A stretch of 64,000 nucleotides of DNA from Cadophora sp. MPI-SDFR-AT-0126 (Eukaryota > Ascomycota > Leotiomycetes > Helotiales > Ploettnerulaceae): positions 1,550,001-1,614,000 of the forward strand of contig JAGMVK010000012.1 of NCBI GenBank assembly GCA_020747065.1, in the 5' to 3' direction. Position numbers and translations under genes: made by a program. Positions 22,181 to 32,210 of this stretch are shown here, one piece after another. The notes under the pieces are model-generated. The model did not search any database and was not told where the DNA came from. It saw only the letters and a list, made by a program, of their open reading frames with translations. Numbering within the stretch: the first letter of the stretch is position 1; each line of letters starts with the position of its first letter.

Positions 22181-24542
22181 CTATACCATGCCAGCAGCAT
22201 TGATATCAGCCAGCCATGCCCAATCGTCGTCCAAGTCAGCACTGAACATGTTTGTCCAGTCCATGTCCATGATCGACACATCCATTTCCGGAGTTCCATT
22301 GTAGGTCAGATCTTGGTGAAAGCCTGCTGTCGATGCTCTCTGAGGAACTGATGGTTGACCGGTTTGATGTGATAGATTGAATGTGGGGGTAGCGAGAGCA
22401 CCAGCTGACTCTGAGGATGAGCAGCCAGCGCTTGCTATAAGTTTTCCAGGCGAAATCGTGATGACCCCGGAACCTGGAACAGTAATCCTCATGTATGGAA
22501 TTGAGTTTTCACTCGAAGCGGTGCAGACAGCGCCTTTCTCTCGATTCGTCGAATAGCGGACCAGCATCGCCAAGGCGTCGAGGCCTTGCACCGCTTGCGA
22601 AGCCATGGTGTTGTTCGATACCGAGGAAGCTTTTCGGAGAATTGCCATAGTCAGTTCGACAATCTCATAGTCACTCCCCGCTCCAAGGAGAAGAGAGGAT
22701 GGTGGCGAGTTGCTACTCCCATATCCAAGAACACCGAGCAGCAGGATGGCCGAGCAGACAAAGGCTTGGTAATCAATCAGCTTGACCATACTAAAAGCCG
22801 ACATGGAATCGGATCTCATCAGGTGGTATATCCTCAAAGCATCCCGACAGGCTGCCAAACATGCGTCTCGATGATACAGCAATTGGTTGTCTTCGATCGA
22901 TTGGATCATGAGCGGTTGATGAAGTAAGACTTTTGCATGAAAGTACCAGAACTGCACTGCTAGATGGCTCATATACGCCTGTTCACTAATCTTGCCCGTT
23001 TGGAGAGCAAGAGGCGCATCCCAGAAGTCCAGAGGCATTTCAGCTGCAGATGAATCCATGTCGCACTCAATGTTCCGAGCTTCAGAAAAGGAGCTCTCCA
23101 AACCCATGGAATTTCGATCCGAGATTCGAGCAGAGAGTCGTATCATCTGATACTGAAAATATCTTAACGTGCCAGGCTCGCTATGGAGGCTAGGTAGTAT
23201 GGTTTGCCAGTTCGCCGCATATGGAAGGCCAAGTTGCAAACTGGTATAAAGATCTCGCTCGCAGATCGAGAACCAGGCTTCGTGTCTACCGACCATATGG
23301 AGGTCTGTCTCGTCGGGCACAATGCGCGGAGGACGATGAAATCCAAGAAGCTGTGCATAAGTGACAGCTTGGTGATGTAAAATCCATACGTTCTTCAAAA
23401 GACCGAGATTCATGCATGTTTTTGCAGCCAACAAGATCAGTTCGACTCCAGGTTCTGTACTGGAGTACGCATTGTTGTTGATCACTAAACGATGCACTCG
23501 ATCGAAATACTCATGAAAAAGCTTGCCTGGAGGGTTAGGAAGCTGGTTTATGATAGACTCGTGTGTTTGCACGTCCAGCTGTTGAAGACAAATTGCAAAA
23601 CACAACAGTCCGAGAGCTGCAACCGCTGGCTCGCTGGAAGCCAGTGACCAGCTTATGGTCTCTTGCAGACTGTGTAGATTGTTCAGTGACAAAGTGTCTT
23701 GAAGCCAACTGCCCACTGCTCTCCTGAATTATTCAGTCATACCTCGCTCATGCGTGGGTCCGGAGGGAGCTCACCATGTATCCCACCATGAACAGGTAGC
23801 ACCAATGATCGCGGCCATGAGTCGCGGTGAGGGCAGATCCCTGCAAAGCTCGTCACAAATTTGGGCATCTTTCGACGACGATCTTTTACAAGTATTGATC
23901 CTAGAATCCTTCCCCTCGTCTACGAAAGCCTTGACTCGTCCTCCTTGCTTAAGCTTTTGCTTCCACTAGAGCGGGGTCAGCCTTTAGCTCGGCGCTGGGT
24001 GAGAGATGGAGGGGATATGTACAATTGCATTATTGAACAACGATCCGACGGGTTGCAAGGTGACAGGATCATCTTCTTGGGAATCGATATAAGTCCGGTG
24101 GATTGGTGATTCGTGTTCCGGCATGTATGGAGGTACGTTTGTGCCTCTTTGGTGAACTTCCACATCTTCAGAGCTTTTTGGAGTTCCGTGGCTACCCGTT
24201 GAATCGTGGGGAGTGGACTGCGAACCATGTCGAGAGGCCTGAGATATGAGACGAGCTTCGAGCTGTGCAACTCTTTCTTCCAGTGAGACATTCTTCGAGG
24301 ACGTCGCAGTTGTGGATGGCGCTGGGACTTGGCCGGTATTTTTGGTCTGCGTCATACACTTCGTTCCTCTGGCAATACAAGTCAAGCACTTCTCAGTGTC
24401 GGTACCGAAGATGCATTTGACCTTTCTCTTACGACCTAACGTTGTTAGAATGTCACTGGAAGATTTCTGAATTCGTCCTACACTCAGCGCAGCTTTTTGT
24501 CCCCTTCCTCATTCCCTTTTCAACCCTTCCGGATGACAACAT
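22181..24542 (-). CDS. Zn2Cys6 fungal transcription factor (735 aa)
   Basis: Four exons: 24542-24482, 24435-24023, 23965-23775 and 23723-22181. The first intron splits the zinc cluster. After splicing it reads C-AE-C-RKRKVK-C, then eight residues, C-LT-C-IARGTK-C, a canonical Zn2Cys6 DNA-binding domain at about residues 18-47. A short coiled coil follows (SLEERVAQLEARL). The remaining ~550 residues match the fungal-specific regulatory domain. It lies head to head with a GT32-like glycosyltransferase gene 750 bp away, which may be a target (inference). Target pathway unknown. Confidence 0.85.
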
Positions 24543-25295
24543 CGTGACATTACAATCGATCGAGTATCAGGAATACCCAAGCGTCGACTCCCGTGTCGCT
24601 AATACATAGATAACGATGTGATGATATTGAGATATAGTCTCTCGATGCTGTTTTGTGATGGTTCGAGAACATAGCGGAGATGGAAAAATGTCCGCTTTGT
24701 CAGCCGAAGCACGCTAGTAGCATCTTGGAGTCATGATATCAAAATCGAAGACAGATCTACATATGTAGAGATCGTAAGCCATAAAACGTACACTAGAGAG
24801 TATTCCAATACATGCACTCAAATGGGAAGCAGGATGCCAACCGCACAACCTCAAGAATGTGGATTGGCAACGACACGTGACTTGGCCACTTCTGTTGTGA
24901 GGAAATTTCGCAGAAGAACTCGCCTGTGTTCGTTTCTCGGACTTTGTTACAAATCGAGCTCCGACAATGGCTCGACTGGTAAGAAAATGTGTGCAATGTC
25001 ATGGCTTGCTCTTACAACTTTCGAGCATCGCTAGGCGAGCAAGCAGATAATTACTTCGACTCATTCTGAGTCTTGTCGATTGCGGGGCTTTGTGCCCCAC
25101 TATGTAGCCAATGACATTGATGACATGCATACTTTGACATAAAGCTTAGTGCATTAATTCAATGGGGGATTCAAGCAATATATAAACCAAATCAAGACCA
25201 CTTCGCCAAAGCTGAAAGTCAATAAACCGGTCAAGTTTTCGCCTTGGTATCATAGCCGAGATTTCGCCGAAGAAGGTCCACCAGCTCACAATTTC
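24543..25295. other. divergent promoter between Zn2Cys6 factor and glycosyltransferase
   Basis: A 753-bp shared upstream region. A TATA-like element lies near the glycosyltransferase side. No gene seen. Confidence 0.5.
25179..25186 (+). promoter_or_regulatory. TATA-like box of the glycosyltransferase gene
   Basis: TATATAAA lies 110 bp before the ATG at 25296, a normal distance for a fungal TATA element with a short leader. Confidence 0.45.
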
Positions 25296-26564
25296 ATGCT
25301 CCTGGACCCCAATAACACAACCTTACAAAACCATACAATGGAATCTCCGTCAATACCATATCCCATACCTGAGGGCGTACACGCTATTCCAACAGAGCAA
25401 CTAGATCTCCGCCCCGATTTCGAAATCGACCATGACATCTTACACCCCAAAACAATCTCCAATTCCAAGAATATCTTCTTCTTCTGGCACACAGGCTACC
25501 CAACTATGCATCCTTACACTCAACGTACAGTTCGAGCCTGGCACCGGCGGTTTTCAAAAGCTGGATGGACAATTTACGTGATAGACAGACAACCTGGCTC
25601 ACCTCGCAACATCGACAAGTTTCTTGACGTCAACGATGCGACGTTATTCCCGCAAGCTTTCACGGATGGGACCTTGACAGGCACGTATGCGGTGCAACAT
25701 ACGAGCGATCTTGTTCGTTTGCCGCTACTGTTGACTTACGGTGGTGTTTACACCGATGTTGGGTTCATGCAGATAGGTGATTTGGACGCGCTGTGGAATC
25801 AGACCGTTGGGAATCCGTCGTCGGCCCATGAACTCCTCTCGTATCACAGCGGTGGTGCCGATGAGTACAGTCTTACCAATTATTTCCTCTGTTGTGAGAG
25901 AGGCAATCCGCTCTTCGAGCGTGCGCATCGACTTCTGTTGAAGTTATGGGAGGGAAAGACGAGCACGGAGGGGATGCACGCTAGCCCACTTTTGAAAGGG
26001 GTGCCGTTGATGGGAGGTAGTTTCTCGATTGATGATGAGCAAGGCAAACATGATGCGGAGGAGGCGAGTAAGATGTTGACTGATTACATTGTTCAAGGCC
26101 AGGCAATCTCGATGGCCATGGGATTGGTCGATGAGGAAGGAGGGTGGAATGGTCCTGAATATGTCAGAGAGCATGTGTATGCGATTGAGTTCATGGTCGG
26201 AGCCCAACTCATCAACGATCTGACGAACTGGGACGGAAGGAAAGCGTTCGATCTGATGAGTCTGAAGATGCCAGATGAGGGAGAGGTAGAAAGTGACGAG
26301 CAAGCTGCAGCTCGAGATATCGTGGTGCAGTGTTTGACGAAGAGCTATGGATTCAAGCTGGCGCATGGCTTGATTTTGAGGGTATATCCAGACACTCTAG
26401 GAAGTCTTTGGAAGAAGCATCCTGGCAGTGATGTCGTGGTCGGTACATATGCTCACTTGTTGAGGTATGCCATGATATACTGGTGTCCGGACAAGTTGCC
26501 AGAGCGAGAACAGTTCACTATTTTGAAGCCGATCAAGGTTGGACCACTCTTGAGAGAAGCTTAG
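25296..26564 (+). CDS. GT32-like glycosyltransferase (capsular polysaccharide synthesis-type)
   Basis: Single exon, 422 residues. The family transfers sugars from nucleotide donors using a DXD-like metal site. Seen: an N-terminal Rossmann-like start (KNIFFFWHTGYPTMHPYTQ, residues 59-76), the hallmark GGVYTDVG at 149-156 preceded by the SDLVRLPLLLTYGG helix of the GT32 DXD region, and a conserved C-terminal half. The motif has TDV where classic GT32 proteins have a D-x-D pair, as is common in the fungal capsule-like subgroup. There is no signal peptide or clear TM helix, so localisation is uncertain. An in-frame ATG at 25338 (MESPS) is an alternative start. Confidence 0.8.
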   Translation: MLLDPNNTTLQNHTMESPSIPYPIPEGVHAIPTEQLDLRPDFEIDHDILHPKTISNSKNIFFFWHTGYPTMHPYTQRTVRAWHRRFSKAGWTIYVIDRQPGSPRNIDKFLDVNDATLFPQAFTDGTLTGTYAVQHTSDLVRLPLLLTYGGVYTDVGFMQIGDLDALWNQTVGNPSSAHELLSYHSGGADEYSLTNYFLCCERGNPLFERAHRLLLKLWEGKTSTEGMHASPLLKGVPLMGGSFSIDDEQGKHDAEEASKMLTDYIVQGQAISMAMGLVDEEGGWNGPEYVREHVYAIEFMVGAQLINDLTNWDGRKAFDLMSLKMPDEGEVESDEQAAARDIVVQCLTKSYGFKLAHGLILRVYPDTLGSLWKKHPGSDVVVGTYAHLLRYAMIYWCPDKLPEREQFTILKPIKVGPLLREA

Positions 26565-27185
26565 ACGGGGACTTTGATGACTGAATACACAAATAGAACA
26601 TCTATAGAAGACAAGATCTTTTGCTAGACAATGTACAGATTCTCTTCTCGTGGAATGTCAGCTCCTGAGTCTAGGATACTTCGCTGTCTTTATTTTGGCG
26701 CAAGCAAACACCCCTTACCAATTGCTCAGAGACTCGCTAGACGGGCACAACATACCCACTCTAGCTTTGGAAGGTCGAGTCAAGACACAAAGATATCTTC
26801 TTATTGTACTGTTCAGCTGCTATCGAAAGACCTCACAAGCAAGGTACACATGGTTGATACGGGGCGGGCACGGGGAATTAGTGCTCTTCCTCGTTGCCAT
26901 CCAGACCATCCAAATTGCCTCCCGGGTTCGATCCCACACATCTCCGCCCGGCTCATCTGGGCGGCCCGGCTCAACAGGGCCACCGAAGATTGCTTTTTAC
27001 CGAGAAGATAAAGTTTGAGGTCATCAACAACATCTCGCCAATTTCGGCCACGGTCCCATGCTGACATGGCTCCACCCCTGATCCAAGCATCTGGTCCACT
27101 TTTCAAGGCACAGGCTGACACCTCGTTACCTGGCTACAAAATTCTCATCTATGCTTCATATTTCTGACTAGCTCAGAGCAGCAAG
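26565..27185. other. intergenic, no gene supported
   Basis: Two overlapping frames of 122-126 codons (26631-27018) have low-complexity composition and no domain. A tRNA-like T-arm string in this region does not fold into a tRNA. Confidence 0.45.
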
Positions 27186-28948
27186 ATGTTTTCATATTAT
27201 CAGATTGCGTCAATAGTGCTCTCCTATGCAGTTGCACATGTGAGTTGTTCTCCACTGTTCGAAACTCAGCAGCTACTCACGCATCTCGAACAGGCTATCT
27301 TTGTCTCAATTTATCGTCTGACTCTTCATCCATATGCAAATTATCCGGGCCCATTACTTGCAAAATTGACAAACTGGCACGCTGTGTATCATGCCTACAA
27401 AGGCGATGTGCATCTTAACGTTGAGCAATGTCACAAGAAATACGGTTAGTATCTAACCCATACCGACAAATCCACCCCACTGAATGAGTCCAAGGAAAAA
27501 TTGTTCGCATTCGTCCCAATGCGATACTGATAAACTCTGTAACTGGATTTCATGGTACTATTTACCCTCATGGGCTGTTCTTGGTAAAAGTGATTGACTT
27601 GAGATAGATATCTATGGCAATGGAAAGAAAATCAAGAAGGCGGAGGGGTACAAAATCCATGGCCCTACAAACTTGATCGGCATTCAGGACAAAATCATGT
27701 ATGCAAAGTACAAGAAGATCTTTCAGCAAGGATTTTCCGATACGATGAACCGAGAGCACGAGCCCAAAGTCATTCAAGTCATCAACACCTTCATCGAGAA
27801 GCTTGCGGAAAATGAGTCCCCAACGGAGAACACAGAGTGGACGAACGTCAAAATCATGAACCAGTGGTGTACGTACTAAGAAGTCTCTTCCATGGCCCCC
27901 ATGGCCGACTCAAGATAATATCTACTGACATAATTCAGGTACCTGGCTTACCACGGATGTAGTCAGCAAAGTGATATTCACTACATCCTGGGACTTGTTG
28001 ACCTCAGTAGCAAACAGAGGCGTTACAGAATGTCTCAAAGCAGCTGTCCGAATAACGGGAGTACTTCACGCTTGGCCATTTCTCCCCGGTCACGAAGTAA
28101 CTGCATTACTCTGCCTCCCTCATATCGCATGGAGTATACCATTTCTCGAACGCTATGCCGACTCAGTGATCAAGAGCAGCAGGGAAGCAAGAGCCAAGGA
28201 CCCGTCCATCAAAGACGTCTTCGGGATCTTCGGGGAAGCCCGAGATCCGGAGACTGGGAAATTGGCATTTTCAGACTCAACTGTCCAGTTGAATACTATG
28301 ACTTTCATTATTGCAGGCTCGGATACGACAGCCAGCTCGCTGGCAGCGACGTTCTTCTACCTGGCCCGGAACCCAGAAGCGTACGCCAAAGTAGCCGAAG
28401 AAGTCCGCTCCGTGTTCCCCTCTGCAGAGTCAATTTGTACAGGCCCAGCACTGAGCAACTGCACCTACCTGCGCGCCGCCATCACAGAATCAATGCGCCT
28501 TTCTCCCGTTGGACCGCAACCTTTGATGCGTGAAGCCGAAGCAGGATGCATAGTCGATGGCGAGCATATCCCCAAGGGCCTCAACGTCGCCTGCTCAATC
28601 TACACTCTCCAGCACAACCCCACGGTCTTCCCCAACCCCTACAAATGGGACATGACACGATGGCTAGTCGACCCCTTCAAAGACGGCACAGAGGAGAAAT
28701 CGCGTATCAAGGAGATCAGCAAAGCTTTCGCGCCCTTCTCGGTTGGGCCAAGACAGTGCATTGCGAAGAACTTTGCGATGATGGAGATGTACCTTACGAT
28801 GGCGAATGTGTTTTGGAAGTTGGACTTTGAGAGTGCGGGGAGTCTTGGGGAGGGTAAGGATGGGGAGTTTGTGATGAAGAGTTATTTTACGGCGTTTATG
28901 GAGGGGCCACAGATAAGATTTCGGAAGAGGAAGGGGGTCGAGTGGTAG
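27186..28948 (+). CDS. cytochrome P450 monooxygenase (511 aa)
   Basis: Five exons: 27186-27239, 27294-27444, 27495-27554, 27608-27868 and 27939-28948. The first exon encodes a hydrophobic ER anchor (MFSYYQIASIVLSYAVAH) continued by exon 2. Then come the YPGP hinge, the I-helix AGSDTT, the K-helix ExxR (ESMR), and the heme loop FSVGPRQCI with Cys about 449. Family resemblance is to the CYP65/isotrichodermin hydroxylase-like fungal P450s often found in secondary metabolism, but the substrate cannot be read from sequence. It is tail to tail with the LanC-like gene, 119 bp apart. Confidence 0.9.
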
Positions 28949-29067
28949 GATATACCCGTGGGGGTGCGTCTATTATTGGGTGCTTCGCGGGAGGGTCGCG
29001 ACATATCGGTCTTGGAACATTGAAAGTGTGATGAGAGATGCATGACATAGAGTATAAATATTGAGTA

Positions 29068-30321
29068 TCAAACATCAGTATATAATGGACACCTTCCATC
29101 TCCATCGTTTCCACCACCTTCCGTCCTCTCCATCTCCATCCCCCAAATCCATGCCCTTCCTGCCTCCCCCCACAAACAGCCGTACAGATCCTCATCTTTC
29201 TCCCATATCATATCATCCCCTTCAGTCCTTCCTTTCCACACATCTTCTGGACTCCCCACTATGCCCAAGAAAGCATCCCTCATATCCCCTTCAAACGCAA
29301 GCGCATTCCCCAATACCCCGTGACAAACATTGGGCTCCTTAACCAGCACCCCTTTGCCCCAAATACATTCCCTCCCCTTCTCAATCGCCGCCTCAATCCT
29401 CCCTTGTACTTCCTCCCCAGAGAAGAACTTCCGTATAGCAAGCAGCGAGATCACGAATCCAGGAGCGCCATGGCAGAATTGCACAAGACCGATATCCTTC
29501 CCGGGAATCACGGGCCAATTCCCATTCTCTTCTTGCAGCGCAAGCAATTCGAGCAGCTTCCCGTCTAATTTCGTGGCATACGATGGCGCACTCAATACAA
29601 TCTGCGTCAGGATCCCGATCTCTCCATGCACGGTGCCAAGGTATTGCCTCTCGGCCCAAGTCCATGGTTGTTGAGGGAGGATATCCTCGATGAGCTCCTT
29701 CATCACGCCATCAATTTCCGTAGAAAGGTTTGGCAATGCTCTCTTGATCAGTCGAAGCATGTATAGTCCCCCTGCGCGACCTTTCAGGTACTCGCAGTAG
29801 CTCGCAGGAGTCGATGTATTTAAACTTTTGGAAGATAGCGCCGAGAGGACTTTCCGAGCGTGCTCTTCAGATTGAAAAACGCACGCTTTTAGGGTGTTGG
29901 ACGCAAGATACTCATTCGCGATTCCACTATTCTCTTCCAGCAACGGCAGCACCGTGTCTTGCCCGAGTGAAAGATATGCTTTACTCCATTCCAGCAGTCC
30001 GCGGTCAGAGATCTCTAGATTCTGGATGTAAGGGGTGGGCGAGAGAGAGAGACTGTAAAAGACGTAGGCGATTGAGGTTGGGCCGACGAAGAAACCCTTG
30101 TAGACTTGCGTCTGCCGGAATGGTGAGAGCCATGGGAGAACAGGGGGACAGTGTGTAATGATGTGTGTTAAGGATGAATGGAGGTAAGAGGGTAGGAGGA
30201 CGTGATTGAGTGATGGAGGGGGGTTGCTGAAGGGAGAGGGTGAGGAGGAGATGTGGGGATTAGGGTGGTAGCGAGGCTTGGGAATGGGTCCTTGTTGGAG
30301 GCTTGTGGGGTTGACGGCCAT
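29068..30321 (-). CDS. LanC-like (LANCL) protein, 417 aa
   Basis: Single exon. LanC-like proteins fold as an alpha/alpha toroid with one zinc. Eukaryotic LANCLs add glutathione to dehydroamino acids; bacterial LanCs cyclise lanthipeptides. Seen: HGEIG at 232-236, the first zinc ligand in FCHG (Cys283), the second and third in VCHG (Cys333, His334), and Lys328 five residues before Cys333, which is the spacing of the glutathione-contacting Lys in LANCL1 (from memory). The N-terminal 40 residues are Pro/Ser-rich and divergent. The neighbouring P450 and small membrane-peptide ORF raise a possible peptide-modification role, which is speculation. A short degenerate copy of its 5' end lies 1.8 kb upstream. 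Confidence 0.85.
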   Translation of the reverse strand: MAVNPTSLQQGPIPKPRYHPNPHISSSPSPFSNPPPSLNHVLLPSYLHSSLTHIITHCPPVLPWLSPFRQTQVYKGFFVGPTSIAYVFYSLSLSPTPYIQNLEISDRGLLEWSKAYLSLGQDTVLPLLEENSGIANEYLASNTLKACVFQSEEHARKVLSALSSKSLNTSTPASYCEYLKGRAGGLYMLRLIKRALPNLSTEIDGVMKELIEDILPQQPWTWAERQYLGTVHGEIGILTQIVLSAPSYATKLDGKLLELLALQEENGNWPVIPGKDIGLVQFCHGAPGFVISLLAIRKFFSGEEVQGRIEAAIEKGRECIWGKGVLVKEPNVCHGVLGNALAFEGDMRDAFLGIVGSPEDVWKGRTEGDDMIWEKDEDLYGCLWGEAGRAWIWGMEMERTEGGGNDGDGRCPLYTDV

Positions 30322-30887
30322 TTTGGGAGAGCTTTGAACTTGGCTCTAAATTTGATGTAGTATGCAAATGTTGATGATAAGAAAATCAGGAGAGGGTGAT
30401 CTGGTCAAAAGTGGGATGACATAATCTAATGTAACATTACAGTTCCTGTTGGTCCCTTCATCGAGCTGTGCCTCAAACCGAGATTGACACGGGGTCTTGA
30501 GCTGCTGAATGACCAAATCCCCTTGAAAAACAGCCTCAGGTTTTTTGAGGCCATATTATCTTGCCAGGTTCTTTACAAGACGAATCAGAGTCTGATTGTG
30601 ATGGAATGACCATTTGCAATAGAGGTCTAGAACTTTCGAATCCTGAGCAGAGACTTTCAGTGGCCAAGTTTCACTACTGCATCTGTCGGTCCTCAAATCA
30701 GACAAGATCCGGTCAATTACCTTACTCAAGATCACCTGTTGAGAATATATCCTCAATCCATGAATTGAGGAAGTGCCTTAATTGATGCTGACTTATTTGA
30801 AGTGATAGCCTCCCTGCCAATTTACCCCATTTATGATCTATTGATAGTGTAGCATTACACCTCAGCAGTAACCGAACCTGGAATCCC
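30322..30887. other. intergenic, no gene seen
   Basis: Promoter side of the LanC-like gene. Short frames only. Confidence 0.45.
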
Positions 30888-31136
30888 TTAGACGGTGCTT
30901 TCAGCCTTGGCTGCCTCCTTGTCCCGAACACTTCTTGCCCGCGGTCTGTATGCTCTTTCCGCAACTTTTCGAGCATGCTCCGCCGGCACTCCTTCAAACA
31001 TATCCTCTAGCTATACTTTGAATGGCTGATACCGCCACTCAGTCATTTGAAACCCGAGAAATAGCCCAAGGAAGGTGCCAGCGAGAATGAAGACAACCAT
31101 GACCGTAATCATGGATACGAATGCTGTTGTAGGCAT
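30888..31136 (-). pseudogene. small membrane-peptide ORF interrupted by one in-frame TAG (41 + 40 codons)
   Basis: An ATG at 31136 opens 41 codons with one strong hydrophobic helix (MVVFILAGTFLGLFLGF) followed by MTEWRYQPFKV and a TAG at 31013-31011. The same frame continues for 40 more codons of charged, protein-like sequence (from LEDMFEGVPAEHARK) to a TAA. The stop context is TAG CTA G, which resembles known readthrough contexts (stop followed by CUA). It also fits a C-to-T change of a CAG codon. It could be a nonsense-mutated gene, a readthrough gene, or two chance halves. I cannot name a family. Confidence 0.4.
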
Positions 31137-32030
31137 GCATGTCTGGAAAACATCCGACATGTCTGACGTGTGATTGACATGTTGTCTTGTGACAAGATGT
31201 TGGTGGAGTTTATTCCTTTTGCTTGTGGCTATTGATATTCCATAGTCGAGATCGAGATACTAGGATAAAGTGACAAGTAACAAGGCACGTCAGCTTTGGA
31301 GGACGCCGGGCAGTGGTAGATGGTTGGAGGCTTTTATTATTTCCGAATATCTTCGAGTTGTGGATTTCTGTGGCAAAGGACGGGGGTGTCGTGTGTGTGA
31401 GAGAGTGAGAGAGGATTAGCACGAGTACTTATGCAAGCAAGCGAACAAAAGGTTGCTGGGCAGCGCTACTTGCTTAGTGCTGGCTGTTATTCGGTCACAG
31501 TATCAAGCTAAATGAAACATGGTCAGCTAGAGTCTCCACAATAGCTCAGCGTCCCAATCCTTTCTTCCAGTCTGCTACAGCATGTTTGTGGGGATTTATG
31601 ATCGGAACGAGACTAGCGAATCCTGGAGAACTACAAAGTCACCGGCGTTGTGCTACGCATTCAACATATCAAACACCAAATCCCAGAAACTTGTGGTAAT
31701 GAGCAAAAAGCATGGTCTGTTTATAACAGACCACTATCGAAATTTTGCACATCTTCTAATTCACCTCTTCTTGAACTAGTATATTCAGAAATTGTTGCAC
31801 TCAAAGCTATACTCTGTCCCTGCGTTTTATCGTTTCAGTTTCAGGTCTGTCAAGGCGCCAGGTACAAGTATGCAACAAAATCAGCTCAAATGCTAAGATC
31901 ATTGAGTAAGGTGTCGTCGTACAGTATGAAATATAGTCATTTCTATTATCAGTTTCACAAGTAGTGCTTGTATGAGACAATTGCATCATGTTCGCGGGAT
32001 TGATATGGCGAATTCGACGCGAAGAGAAAG
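31137..32030. other. intergenic, no gene seen
   Basis: AT-leaning sequence with stop-rich frames. It precedes the decayed LanC-like fragment. Confidence 0.45.
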
Positions 32031-32118
32031 GCGAAGAGGAGATATAGGGATTAGGGTGGTAGCGAGTCTTAGGGACTAGTAGTGCTTAATTAATGAGTTA
32101 CTGGCTTTAACTGCCCAT
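32031..32118 (-). pseudogene. decayed fragment of the LanC-like gene 5' end
   Basis: About 41 bp (32035-32075) align with 30243-30283 inside the LanC-like gene with four differences. Three of the four are CpA to TpA on the coding strand, the signature of RIP. Weaker similarity continues to the position of the start codon near 32114-32118. The frame contains stops. It is a relic, not a gene. Confidence 0.5.
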
Positions 32119-32210
32119 GGGAATGTCATTCCATCGACTTGGTTCCCCAATGATCCGCTCTGGTCTCACCACTATACGATCCCGGTGAAAATGGCTCTAC
32201 CACTGCCTTC

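Noticed and set aside
26934..26945. GGGTTCGATCCC, resembling a tRNA T-arm
   Set aside because: The flanking bases do not form the 5-bp T stem, and no acceptor, D or anticodon arm fits around it.
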